Positions 31,549 through 38,305 of a stretch of 38,305 nucleotides of DNA are shown piece after piece. The number at the start of each line of letters is the position of its first letter. Within the stretch, counting starts at the first letter, position 1. Both the position numbers and the translations under genes were made by a program. Under the pieces are notes generated by a model. That model had not been told where the DNA came from. It was given only the letters and a program-made list of their open reading frames with translations, and did not search any database. This DNA comes from a virus. The stretch covers positions 1 through 38,305 of the IMG/VR virus record IMGVR_UViG_3300035128_000027; one strand, given 5' to 3'.

Positions 31549-32205
31549 TTATCCCACCTTATAAACTTGCTTTATATTTTTATTCCCTCTTGAGAACTTT
31601 TCATTAATTCTTTTTGCCATTTTGTTTTTTTCTGATTGTGTCATATTGCTAATTTTATGCTTTCTTTTATATTCTTGAAAACTTCCATCAAAAGATCCAT
31701 TTTCAGATGCAGAAATATATAATTTAAATAATTTATCTTCGATTTCTTTATCATAATAATCTTTTACACCTTTTTTATAAATTTTATATGCTTTTTTAAA
31801 TTCTTTAGATAAAAGAATATTATAATAATTAAAATCTTTATAAACTTTCATGAACATATTGTCAATTTCTTCCTCTGAGAAATTATTTGATACATTTTTA
31901 ATAAAAGAATGAATGATATTGATTATATCATTCACTGATTTATTAATAGGTTCATCATCATCATTATCATTCTTTAATGTTAATATTATTTCAAAAAATA
32001 CTTTTAAAATATCATCAATATTCCATGTTTTTAATTCTGTATTTTTTAATATTTTAATATTTTCAAGAATGAACGAATCTAAATAATCATAAATTATAAA
32101 ATCAATATCATTGTATACAGGTTTAAATTCAAAATTAAAATTTAAAGAATCTATATTATCATTTAAAATGGTACATATTGTAATTACATTTTTAAATGTT
32201 ATCAT
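31549..32205 (-). CDS. tail assembly chaperone, -1 frame part (GT-type)
   Basis: A 218-residue helical, acidic/basic protein in the -1 frame relative to the gene before it. Its first codon (ATG 32205) overlaps that gene's stop, and no ribosome site is visible upstream. It is therefore probably made as the extension of a roughly 381-residue fusion through frameshifting at A_AAA_AAA (32205-32211), like G/GT chaperones that load the tape measure. The content (NMTQSEKNKMAKRINEKFSRGN near the end) fits such T domains only loosely. Confidence 0.6.
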   Translation of the reverse strand: MITFKNVITICTILNDNIDSLNFNFEFKPVYNDIDFIIYDYLDSFILENIKILKNTELKTWNIDDILKVFFEIILTLKNDNDDDEPINKSVNDIINIIHSFIKNVSNNFSEEEIDNMFMKVYKDFNYYNILLSKEFKKAYKIYKKGVKDYYDKEIEDKLFKLYISASENGSFDGSFQEYKRKHKISNMTQSEKNKMAKRINEKFSRGNKNIKQVYKVG

Positions 32206-32693
32206 TTTTTTATTAACGACTTAACACTTTCTAGATCCTTATCAGAAAATTTAAATAAACCTTTGATATCATCAATATTCATTCCTAATTTTTTAAGTAA
32301 TCTAATTGGTGTTATAGCTTCGATTAATTCAAAAACATATGTTATCAAATCATCTATTGTGAATTTTTCTACTTCTTCAATAGGTTTTTCTTTATGCAAT
32401 GAAATCAATTTTACAATTTCATTATGAGCCTTGCCCCAATTATCTTGTATAAATGTTAAAACATCTGTAGCCAAAATAATTTGTTTTTGTTTAATTGTTA
32501 GTGTTTTATCGCTATATGTTTTTATACAATACTTTACGAAAAAACCCTGATAAATTTTTAAACCCATTAACCTTGATATATCGCTTACTAGTGCTAATTC
32601 ACTTATAGTAAGTTGTCTTATTTTCGGATTGTCTGTTAAACGGTCTATCATGTCCTTTTCTTTGTTTGCATTTTCCATTTTATAGTCACTCAC
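32202..32693 (-). CDS. tail assembly chaperone, zero-frame part (G-type)
   Basis: A 163-residue, all-helical, charged protein directly after the tail tube gene (KIRQLTISELALVSDISRLMGLKIYQGFFVKYC..., DDLITYVFELIEAITPIRLLKKLG). Position and composition match the G-type chaperone that coats the tape measure during tail assembly. The start is a GTG at 32693 with only a weak AAAAGAAA upstream; ATG 32678 is a possible alternative. It ends at a slippery A-run allowing the longer fusion product. Confidence 0.68.
   Translation of the reverse strand: MSDYKMENANKEKDMIDRLTDNPKIRQLTISELALVSDISRLMGLKIYQGFFVKYCIKTYSDKTLTIKQKQIILATDVLTFIQDNWGKAHNEIVKLISLHKEKPIEEVEKFTIDDLITYVFELIEAITPIRLLKKLGMNIDDIKGLFKFSDKDLESVKSLIKK
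32205..32211 (-). other. predicted programmed -1 ribosomal frameshift site
   Basis: On the minus strand the zero frame reads ATA AAA AAA TGA: seven A residues in slippery phase immediately before the stop of the first chaperone gene. A one-base backward slip continues into the 218-residue frame (next codons ATG ATA ACA). No clear downstream pseudoknot was found by eye. Confidence 0.65.
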
Positions 32694-32703
32694 TTTCTTT
32701 TAA

Positions 32704-33270
32704 TTAAGTAGGATTTGTTTGATTAATTTGAAACGGTGGTGTAATAGCTGTCGTACTTGCATAAGCACCTTCAAAGGTTCTTTCTGTTTTTATTTCCCCT
32801 TTTTCTCCAAATTCATATGATATGGTTGGTGTAATATCCATTGCCCGATATAAATAAATGGTTATAGGTGATCCGTCATGTTTTTCCCCAACGAATGCTA
32901 TATTAGTTAAAATATCAGTAGATAACCAATTTAACCTAAGTATAACTTTTTTATAAGTATTTCCGTTTACATCTGTTCCATCACTAACAGTATGAGGAAT
33001 ACCATAAAAAGAATTTAAATAATCTATTTTCAACATATTTAAAATTAATTGAGGTTTCCAGACCTCGACTTTTTGCATTCCTTTTTTAGGTCCATATGCT
33101 CCATCATATTCTATTAATTTTAGTGTTCTACCAGCTTTATATTTACAACCACCCATAGTAGGTCCCATTTCTGTTTCTGTAACTTCGTCAAGATCTTTGA
33201 AGATCTTCCCATGACCTAATAAAATATCTTTACTTAATGCAACCGACGGTGTCCATGTATTTTTAGCCAT
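32704..33270 (-). CDS. tail tube protein B
   Basis: A 188-residue beta-rich protein (ILRLNWLSTDILTNIAFVGEKHDGSPITIYLYRAM, ISYEFGEKGEIKTERTFEGAYA), typical of major tail proteins of the tube fold. The HDGxPIxI segment is shared with the neighbouring larger protein, so the two look like diverged tandem copies. One may be the tube itself and the other a variant or decorating subunit. Its ATG overlaps the preceding stop. Confidence 0.7.
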   Translation of the reverse strand: MAKNTWTPSVALSKDILLGHGKIFKDLDEVTETEMGPTMGGCKYKAGRTLKLIEYDGAYGPKKGMQKVEVWKPQLILNMLKIDYLNSFYGIPHTVSDGTDVNGNTYKKVILRLNWLSTDILTNIAFVGEKHDGSPITIYLYRAMDITPTISYEFGEKGEIKTERTFEGAYASTTAITPPFQINQTNPT

Positions 33271-34415
33271 TATGAAATCACCTCCGCTACTGATCCAGAT
33301 GTATAAAAGTAAAATTTGATTGGTACTTCGTCCTCTTTTTCATCTCCATAATGTGGTACAAACTCCATTGGTGTTACAACATCTTCTCTATTACCTGGCA
33401 TTGATAATTCAATATCATTTACTATCAATGAATTCTCAAATACAATAACAATAGGAAGTCCGTCATGTGTCGAAGTTATAATCGCTACATTTTCATAATA
33501 TTCATCATTTTCTATATTAATACGACCTATTAATTTATAATAAGTGCTTTCATCTGTACAAGTTATACCATAACCGCCATTAACTGGTAAGATCTCTGAT
33601 TGAGTTTCAGCCTGTATTAATGATATAGAGTCAATATATGCTATTACTTCGGCTGATGGTGATCCAGCAATAACAAGACTTATACCTTTTACACCTGTCC
33701 ATGCTCCAGATCCTACTTGAGTAAATGAAGATTTAGCAATTAAGAAATTATTCCATGAATCGGCAACCAAATCGCCGACTGCAATATCTTTATAATATCC
33801 ATTTGTTAATGTACCTTCATCATCATTATGAAAATATAATCTTAAGGCAGCGGCATCTAAATCTGTTAAATCTTGAGATGCTATATAGATACTAAATCCT
33901 ATGTAATCAGCACTAACAGAGGATTCGCTGTTATCAAAAACAGTTAAATCTTTTGCTGAACTAAAAACGGTATGTATACCGTATGTATCAGTATCAGTTG
34001 TCATTTTAGCGGACAATAAACCATTATTAACAATGGTTGATTCTTCTGCATAAGTACCGCCATTACCGCCCCAATCATTATTTTCCCAAATTGAATCTAC
34101 AGTATTAGTCGAATCTTCACACCAATTAAGTCGTTTTTTATTTTCTGCTTTTAATGCTACCAGATCTGCACTTATTTTACCTGTAATTTTATCGGTACTT
34201 ACTAAAGGTACGCCGTTTTCATCCAATACTATACCATAATGACCGTTGGAATTATGAATAGTTATGGCTCTTTCAATATCGGCTTTACATTTTCCTTTTA
34301 TAATACCGAGTTCTTTTTTTTCTGGAAGTCCCCAATTAGCAAATAGATAACATTCGCTAAATACGGTACCACTACCATTTACTGCTGGTGATGAACTTTT
34401 AAATGTTCCTTGCAT
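33270..34415 (-). CDS. tail tube protein A with inserted jelly-roll domain
   Basis: A 381-residue protein. Residues 1-105 and 275-381 form a tube-like fold (CYLFANWGLPEKKELG..., ITSTHDGLPIVIVFENSLIVNDIELSMPGNREDVVTPMEF). About 110-270 is an inserted beta sandwich (LTVFDNSESSVSADYIGFSIYI, YYKDIAVGDLVADSWNNFLIAKSSFTQVG, AEVIAYIDSISLIQ) resembling carbohydrate-binding jelly rolls and a module of the large fibre protein. The insertion would project from the tail surface. GGAGG precedes ATG 34415. Confidence 0.68.
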   Translation of the reverse strand: MQGTFKSSSPAVNGSGTVFSECYLFANWGLPEKKELGIIKGKCKADIERAITIHNSNGHYGIVLDENGVPLVSTDKITGKISADLVALKAENKKRLNWCEDSTNTVDSIWENNDWGGNGGTYAEESTIVNNGLLSAKMTTDTDTYGIHTVFSSAKDLTVFDNSESSVSADYIGFSIYIASQDLTDLDAAALRLYFHNDDEGTLTNGYYKDIAVGDLVADSWNNFLIAKSSFTQVGSGAWTGVKGISLVIAGSPSAEVIAYIDSISLIQAETQSEILPVNGGYGITCTDESTYYKLIGRINIENDEYYENVAIITSTHDGLPIVIVFENSLIVNDIELSMPGNREDVVTPMEFVPHYGDEKEDEVPIKFYFYTSGSVAEVIS

Positions 34416-34436
34416 ATAAATATTACCTCCTTTACT

Positions 34437-34811
34437 TTAATATAAATGCACTTCGTATCTATGTTGAATCCGCTTTATTTTTGGTGTATCATCTGGAATA
34501 ATCCCCTCAAATATTTTATAACTTCTAAAAAATCCTTCTGACTCTGTTTGATATGATCCATGTAATGAATCTTTTACGGCTTCTGAAGCAATCCCGATAT
34601 TAGTTGAATTTCCTGTATTATCCCAAAAATCAATTTCTAATACCCATTTATCCTTATACAATGTTTCCATATTAGAACTAGGTAATTTAAAAACTATATA
34701 AGGGAAATCTGCATCTGTATCAGCTTCCTCAGAATATACACCTATTCCAGAACTTACAACATCTTCAATCCTAGCCTTTATATATTCCATAAGTTTGACC
34801 AATGACATCAT
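34437..34811 (-). CDS. tail terminator-like protein
   Basis: A 124-residue alpha/beta protein (MMSLVKLMEYIKARIEDVVSSGIGVYSEEADTDADFPYIVFKLPSS, WVLEIDFWDNTG, RIQHRYEVHLY). The pattern of a DFPYIVFKLP strand after a first helix fits gpU/gp17-type tail-completion proteins that cap the tube and join it to the head. It lies between the gp10-like neck protein and the tube proteins, where this gene is usually found. An ATG two codons after the first is equally possible. Confidence 0.68.
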   Translation of the reverse strand: MMSLVKLMEYIKARIEDVVSSGIGVYSEEADTDADFPYIVFKLPSSNMETLYKDKWVLEIDFWDNTGNSTNIGIASEAVKDSLHGSYQTESEGFFRSYKIFEGIIPDDTPKIKRIQHRYEVHLY

Positions 34812-34839
34812 AATACATCATTCCCCTCTAAATTTATTA

Positions 34840-35154
34840 TCATAATCCCCGACCTAGTTCTTTGGCTAATTGCTGATATTTTGGAATATAATTAAAAACA
34901 CATGGTCTTACAAATGGATGGGCTCTCATTTTGTAAGTACCTAATTCCTGATATCCAGCATAAGACGTATCATTGATAAATTGTAATACATCAACACCAT
35001 TTGTATTAAAATCATTTCTACTTTTTAGATATCCAGTATCTACCGCAACATGATGATCCATTTTACTTCTACCAAATTCACCAGCGGAATTTAAAAATTC
35101 TCTTTTATTGAATCGAAATCTATTTATAAATTCCTGTAAATTGTTTTCCATCAT
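34840..35154 (-). CDS. neck protein, HK97 gp10-like
   Basis: A 104-residue protein with the gp10 hallmarks: FGRSKMDHHVAVDTGYLKSRNDF, then INDTSYAGYQELGTYKMRAHPFVRP. The DTGYLKxS...YAxYQELGT...xxPFxRP pattern is distinctive. Such proteins act at the head-tail junction during assembly. AGGTG precedes ATG 35154. Confidence 0.85.
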   Translation of the reverse strand: MMENNLQEFINRFRFNKREFLNSAGEFGRSKMDHHVAVDTGYLKSRNDFNTNGVDVLQFINDTSYAGYQELGTYKMRAHPFVRPCVFNYIPKYQQLAKELGRGL

Positions 35155-35170
35155 ATTATAAACACCTCAA

Positions 35171-36163
35171 TTAATAACCAACTGTAATGGCTGCTCTTGC
35201 CCAATTAGCCCCCGCAACTGTATTATTTGCAGTACATAAATACATATAAGAACCATCAAACTTAACATCACCTTTATTTCCTACAGTACCATCAACACCA
35301 GCAACAGTGTCACCTAGAGTTGTTATTTCACTACCAAAAGTACCATTTGCCATACTTTCACTTACTGCAATTGAATTACCCGCTGTTCCTTTTGTTGCAG
35401 CTGTTACGGTTACACTTGTTCCAGTTCCTTGTGATAATGAATAAGTTGTTCCTTCGTCTGCTCCAATTAATGCACCATCAGCGTTAGCAGCTGTACAATC
35501 TGCACCCGCTTGTGTAGTTCCTAAAGTACCAGCACCATCAACCGATCCATTTGTAATATCTTCAGTAAATACTATTGAATCCCCAGCTGTGCCGCCGACT
35601 AATGCAGTAATAACGCAATCATCACCTACAAAATCAGCAGCACTTACATCAGGATGGGCACTATTGATTAAATCGGTACCATTTATAGCAGCCACTATAT
35701 TTAATTTTGTGGTTGCTTCATCAACACCGATTGCGATTTCACCAGCTTCATCAGCAACAGCCTTAAAAGTATAAGTAGTACTACCTATAACAAATGATTC
35801 GTCGGCACTGACTTGATCCGTAATAGTTAATGTACCTTGAGAAGCTGTTGCATGACTTGTAATATCAACCGCTATATTACTGGCTGATGTCTTTGTTTGT
35901 GCTGCATCTGCCAAAAATTCGTAAACATCACCATCAATAGTGACAGTCTCACCATCAATTACAACACCTGATAATGTCAAAGTACCTACAGCAGCAACGG
36001 CGTTTACTGGAGTTCCAGGAATACCCGCCGATTCACTGATAGCCTTTGAATTCAATCCGTCATGATCGTGACCTACTGCATTATCAAATATTTCTAATAA
36101 TAACTCTCTAATCTGAGGGTTTTTTACTTTTTGTTCTATTTTAGTCTTTAAATTTGTACTCAT
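35171..36163 (-). CDS. capsid decoration/head fibre protein with internal repeats
   Basis: A 330-residue, Ala/Thr/Gly-rich beta protein. Residues 1-45 are a short anchor (NPQIRELLLEIFDNAVGHDHDG). Two versions of a repeat follow (GTLTLSGVVIDGETVTIDGDVYEFLADAA from about 60; GTLTITDQVSADESFVIGSTTYTFKAVADEAGE from about 109). The unit (G)GTAG(D/N)SI..TE/SES..NG then recurs twice (about 190 and 258). The end, KFDGSYMYLCTANNTVAGANWARAAI, is a motif of phage head fibres. It follows the capsid gene and is clearly richer in G+C than most of the genome, which may reflect recent acquisition or high expression. Confidence 0.72.
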   Translation of the reverse strand: MSTNLKTKIEQKVKNPQIRELLLEIFDNAVGHDHDGLNSKAISESAGIPGTPVNAVAAVGTLTLSGVVIDGETVTIDGDVYEFLADAAQTKTSASNIAVDITSHATASQGTLTITDQVSADESFVIGSTTYTFKAVADEAGEIAIGVDEATTKLNIVAAINGTDLINSAHPDVSAADFVGDDCVITALVGGTAGDSIVFTEDITNGSVDGAGTLGTTQAGADCTAANADGALIGADEGTTYSLSQGTGTSVTVTAATKGTAGNSIAVSESMANGTFGSEITTLGDTVAGVDGTVGNKGDVKFDGSYMYLCTANNTVAGANWARAAITVGY

Positions 36164-36217
36164 TTATATTCCTCCTGTAGTATTAAATTTATTTAATACA
36201 TTAGTTCCAAGATTTTA

Positions 36218-37180
36218 TTATGAAGTTGATAAACCAGTTATTGACCCATGATGTTCTTCTGGACCATAATCCAAACCAGCCTGTAATAGAATTTGAATTT
36301 TATTACTTGCTCCTGTTCTTGCTAATGGTTCCACTACTGCTAAACCAGATGGCAAAGGTTGAATAACAATTTTTAGATCCGACATTTCAGTAAAATATAC
36401 CTCATCAGTTGGAGTATTATAATCATTTATTAATGTAAAGTCGCCATATGGTGTTGATATTCTTTGTATATTATATCCACCTTGGGAATTACTCTGTACT
36501 GGATAACCGTAAATATCATTCATTCTTTCAATTTGAATACCTGAACATACGCAAACAATATCCATTAATGGGGCTCCTGCCAATTGCATAGTCCTAAGTA
36601 TTTCATTAACCATTGCTTTTTCCAAATCAGCCGATGCAGCCGCAACATTATTAGTTGAAATTGCATTTGCTAAACCTCTTGTTTTACCCGCTGTACTTGC
36701 AGCAGCCGCTTGATAACTACCATTAAGACATGAATAATTTAAATCTACTGCTATCTGTGTCATATTAGATTGAACCTGAAAATCAAGTTCGCTAACTGGT
36801 TGAATGGGTTCATTAACATTTAATCCAGCTCTTTGACCATAGTTAGATTCTTTAATATCTGGTACTTCTGCAACTTGTTGATGGACCTGGATGGCATTTG
36901 TATCCTGTCCTCTTGTATATGTAGTAGGTGTCGGAGTTCTACTGTCATCTTCGGCAACAACTCTTGTTTGTGCTGGAGCTGTAATACTTGATGTTTGTGC
37001 TACTGTAAATAAATTAGAGTTTACAATTCTTACTTTCCCCGCTGAAATAGCTGTCATAATATTCCAATTAGTCATATCAACAGGTATATTTAGTAATTTT
37101 GCCAAAAATGGGGCTCTAATTTTACCTAATTTAAAAATATTACCAGCGTAATTACTGGTATCTAATCCTGTATAAGCCAT
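36218..37180 (-). CDS. major capsid protein (HK97 fold)
   Basis: A 320-residue protein located after the scaffold gene. It matches the DUF5309/SU10-type capsid pattern: TRVVAEDDSRTPTPTTYTRGQDTNAIQVHQQVAEVPDIKES, then LDFQVQSNMTQIAVDLNYSCLNGSYQAA, TRGLANAIS, and a C-terminal GDFTLINDYNTPTDEVYF...LKIVIQPLPSGLAVVEPLARTG. Copies assemble the icosahedral shell. G+C is above the genome's average, as in the decoration gene next to it. GGAAGTG precedes ATG 37180. Confidence 0.87.
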   Translation of the reverse strand: MAYTGLDTSNYAGNIFKLGKIRAPFLAKLLNIPVDMTNWNIMTAISAGKVRIVNSNLFTVAQTSSITAPAQTRVVAEDDSRTPTPTTYTRGQDTNAIQVHQQVAEVPDIKESNYGQRAGLNVNEPIQPVSELDFQVQSNMTQIAVDLNYSCLNGSYQAAAASTAGKTRGLANAISTNNVAAASADLEKAMVNEILRTMQLAGAPLMDIVCVCSGIQIERMNDIYGYPVQSNSQGGYNIQRISTPYGDFTLINDYNTPTDEVYFTEMSDLKIVIQPLPSGLAVVEPLARTGASNKIQILLQAGLDYGPEEHHGSITGLSTS

Positions 37181-37192
37181 TATTACACTTCC

Positions 37193-37879
37193 TTACGAAT
37201 TATTTTTTTTCCAGTCATCATACTGCATTTGAATTGAAATTTCCCTTGCTATATCGCCACTTTTCTTAGCTTCCTCTAAAGCTTCTTCAAACATATTAGA
37301 ATTAGTTTTCGATCCACCGACTGGAGGTGTACCAACAACATTTGAGTTTCCAAAATATTTTTTATATTTTTCTTTCATAGGCAATATAATACTATCTTCA
37401 TTTAAAATTTTACCCTCTTTGACAACCAATTGATCCAATGAAACTTTATTTATTAAAAGATCTGCATCCTCTTTACTAACACCATTATCAATTAACATTT
37501 GTTCAGCTAATGATAATTTAGTAGCATTTTCAAATTCTTTTTCCCTGGTTTCAATTTGTAGTTGAAAAGCTGATTCTTTTGATTCCATTTCACTTTTAAA
37601 TGTTTTTTCCATATCTGCTAATTTTGCTTTATGGTCGTCAGCTGTAATCATATCTTTATATTTATTTTTCTCAGCTTCATATAATGCTTTTGTATCTTCT
37701 AATTGTTTCTTATAATCTTTTAAGTCATTATTTTTTTTGTTAAACTCTTCTTTAGGCATATGCTTTTTACTATCATAAAGATATTTACCTTTGAGTTTTT
37801 GCCCAAACTCCTTATAAAATTCACTTTTTTCTAGCTTTGCAAACAGTTGTTCGCCTAATAGTTCTTTTAACCAATCCAT
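37193..37879 (-). CDS. capsid scaffolding protein
   Basis: A 228-residue charged protein with a long central coiled coil (NDLKDYKKQLEDTKALYEAEKNKYKDM to KEFENATKLSLAEQ, about 45-125). A compact KEDADLLINKVSLDQLVVKEGK region and a helical, charged C-terminus (EEALEEAKKSGDIAREISIQMQYDDWKK) follow, as in DUF4355-type scaffolds. It would guide capsid assembly and then leave. The strong AGGAGG fits high expression. The exact 13-mer AGGAAGCTAAGAA occurs inside the gene, encoding EEAKK. Confidence 0.8.
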   Translation of the reverse strand: MDWLKELLGEQLFAKLEKSEFYKEFGQKLKGKYLYDSKKHMPKEEFNKKNNDLKDYKKQLEDTKALYEAEKNKYKDMITADDHKAKLADMEKTFKSEMESKESAFQLQIETREKEFENATKLSLAEQMLIDNGVSKEDADLLINKVSLDQLVVKEGKILNEDSIILPMKEKYKKYFGNSNVVGTPPVGGSKTNSNMFEEALEEAKKSGDIAREISIQMQYDDWKKNNS

Positions 37880-37976
37880 ATTTTTCCTCCTATTTATAGA
37901 CCTTAGTCTGAAAATTATTTTTTATAGTGGTGTTAGTTCCACTTAATTTTTAATTTAAACTTCTTAGCTAAAAAGT

Positions 37977-38305
37977 TTATAATCTTACGATTCTTGTCTT
38001 ACATCTACAGCCTAAATCTAATCTTGATATCCCAAAACCTCCAGGAAATTTTGTTTCATAGCCATGGTAATTAAAAGTTCCTGATATAGTTCTAATTTGT
38101 CCATCAAGTATAGTATGCTCTTTTCTAACCTTTTTATCACCTTTTGAAATCCATTCCAAACCAACTCTTACTTTTTTATTTATTATTTTTGCTGTAATAG
38201 ATTTTACATTTTCTTTTATTCTATGGGATTCTTGATTTTTTATAAATCTAATTCTTCTATAAAATGTTTTAAATCCTTTTTTCAATTCTGCAGTCGATTT
38301 TTTTA
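37977..38305 (-). CDS. minor head protein (SPP1 gp7 / Mu gpF-like), C-terminal part
   Basis: This is the C-terminal part of the gene that begins at 479. The region 38179-38305 duplicates positions 1-127, and codons continue in phase across the join. The last 45 residues carry the Mu F signature: HTILDGQIRTISGTFNYHGYETKFPGGFGISRLDLGCRCKTRIV, i.e. DGQ...P...G....CRC. The TTG at 38285 is only an internal codon. About 100 bases with two small hairpins separate its stop from the scaffold start. Confidence 0.85.
   Translation of the reverse strand, partial: KKSTAELKKGFKTFYRRIRFIKNQESHRIKENVKSITAKIINKKVRVGLEWISKGDKKVRKEHTILDGQIRTISGTFNYHGYETKFPGGFGISRLDLGCRCKTRIVRL
38179..38305. repeat. terminal direct repeat, right copy
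   Basis: An exact copy of bases 1-127. See the left copy: it shows the contig is circular, with a unit length of 38,178 bp. Confidence 0.9.

Noticed and set aside
35589-37151. Plus-strand open frames opposite the decoration and capsid genes
   Set aside because: Shadows of the GC-richer coding strand; no ribosome sites and implausible Ser/Ala/Val-rich products.
37263-37275. 13-mer copy inside the scaffold gene as a functional site
   Set aside because: It encodes EEAKK, a plausible coding coincidence. It is counted as an exact copy, but no function is claimed.
1-38305. Integrase, attachment sites, tRNA genes or insertion sequences
   Set aside because: None could be found by eye on either strand. 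The terminal repeat is an assembly overlap, not an att site.

Overview
The window is one complete tailed-phage genome presented as a linear contig. Its first 127 bases are repeated exactly as its last 127 (1-127 = 38179-38305). The molecule therefore closes into a circle of about 38,178 bp, and the minor head gene is cut by the ends. The DNA is strongly AT-rich, has strong Shine-Dalgarno sites and many TTG starts, and carries a phi-LC3-type holin, a Gram-positive amidase and an LPXTG surface protein. This points to a low-GC Firmicutes host, most likely a Clostridia-like anaerobe. The neck, tape-measure and tail-tube genes indicate a siphovirus. No integrase, ParA-like partition gene, tRNA, rRNA or CRISPR array is visible.

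The layout is simple. A non-coding region (about 5.18-6.79 kb) holds two divergent promoters, a cluster of TAGGGAA repeats, a consensus DnaA box and two large inverted repeats. It looks like the origin and main control region. Rightward from it (6.79-22.17 kb) run the early genes: a small HTH protein, a D5/SF3 helicase, a family B DNA polymerase, a tiny acidic protein under its own operator-bearing promoter, an AbrB-like protein, a RecD2-like helicase, an Acb2-like (anti-CBASS) candidate, many small unknown or zinc-ribbon proteins, an RHH protein, an ERF annealing protein, a Nudix hydrolase and an ERCC4-type nuclease. A terminator and a strong promoter at 16.87-16.94 kb split this into two early operons. 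A bidirectional terminator at 22.18-22.23 kb closes it.

Leftward from the origin run the late genes. First comes about 0.8 kb of non-coding sequence that folds into many long helices (a candidate giant phage RNA of the ROOL/GOLLD kind), then holin, amidase, TerS, TerL, portal, minor head protein (across the contig junction), scaffold, HK97-fold capsid, decoration/fibre protein, neck proteins, two related tail-tube proteins, tail-assembly chaperones joined by a predicted -1 frameshift at A_AAA_AAA, displaced head-tail connector genes, tape measure, fibronectin-type tail fibre, baseplate proteins and finally a secreted LPKTG cell-wall-anchored protein. Lysis genes lie at the promoter-proximal end of the late region, which is unusual.

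The items most worth following up are the large structured RNA, a dispersed 13-mer (AGGAAGCTAAGAA, seven exact copies) that forms the inverted repeats around the DnaA box, the phage-encoded LPXTG protein and the Acb2-like protein. All family assignments come from reading motifs by eye, without a database search.
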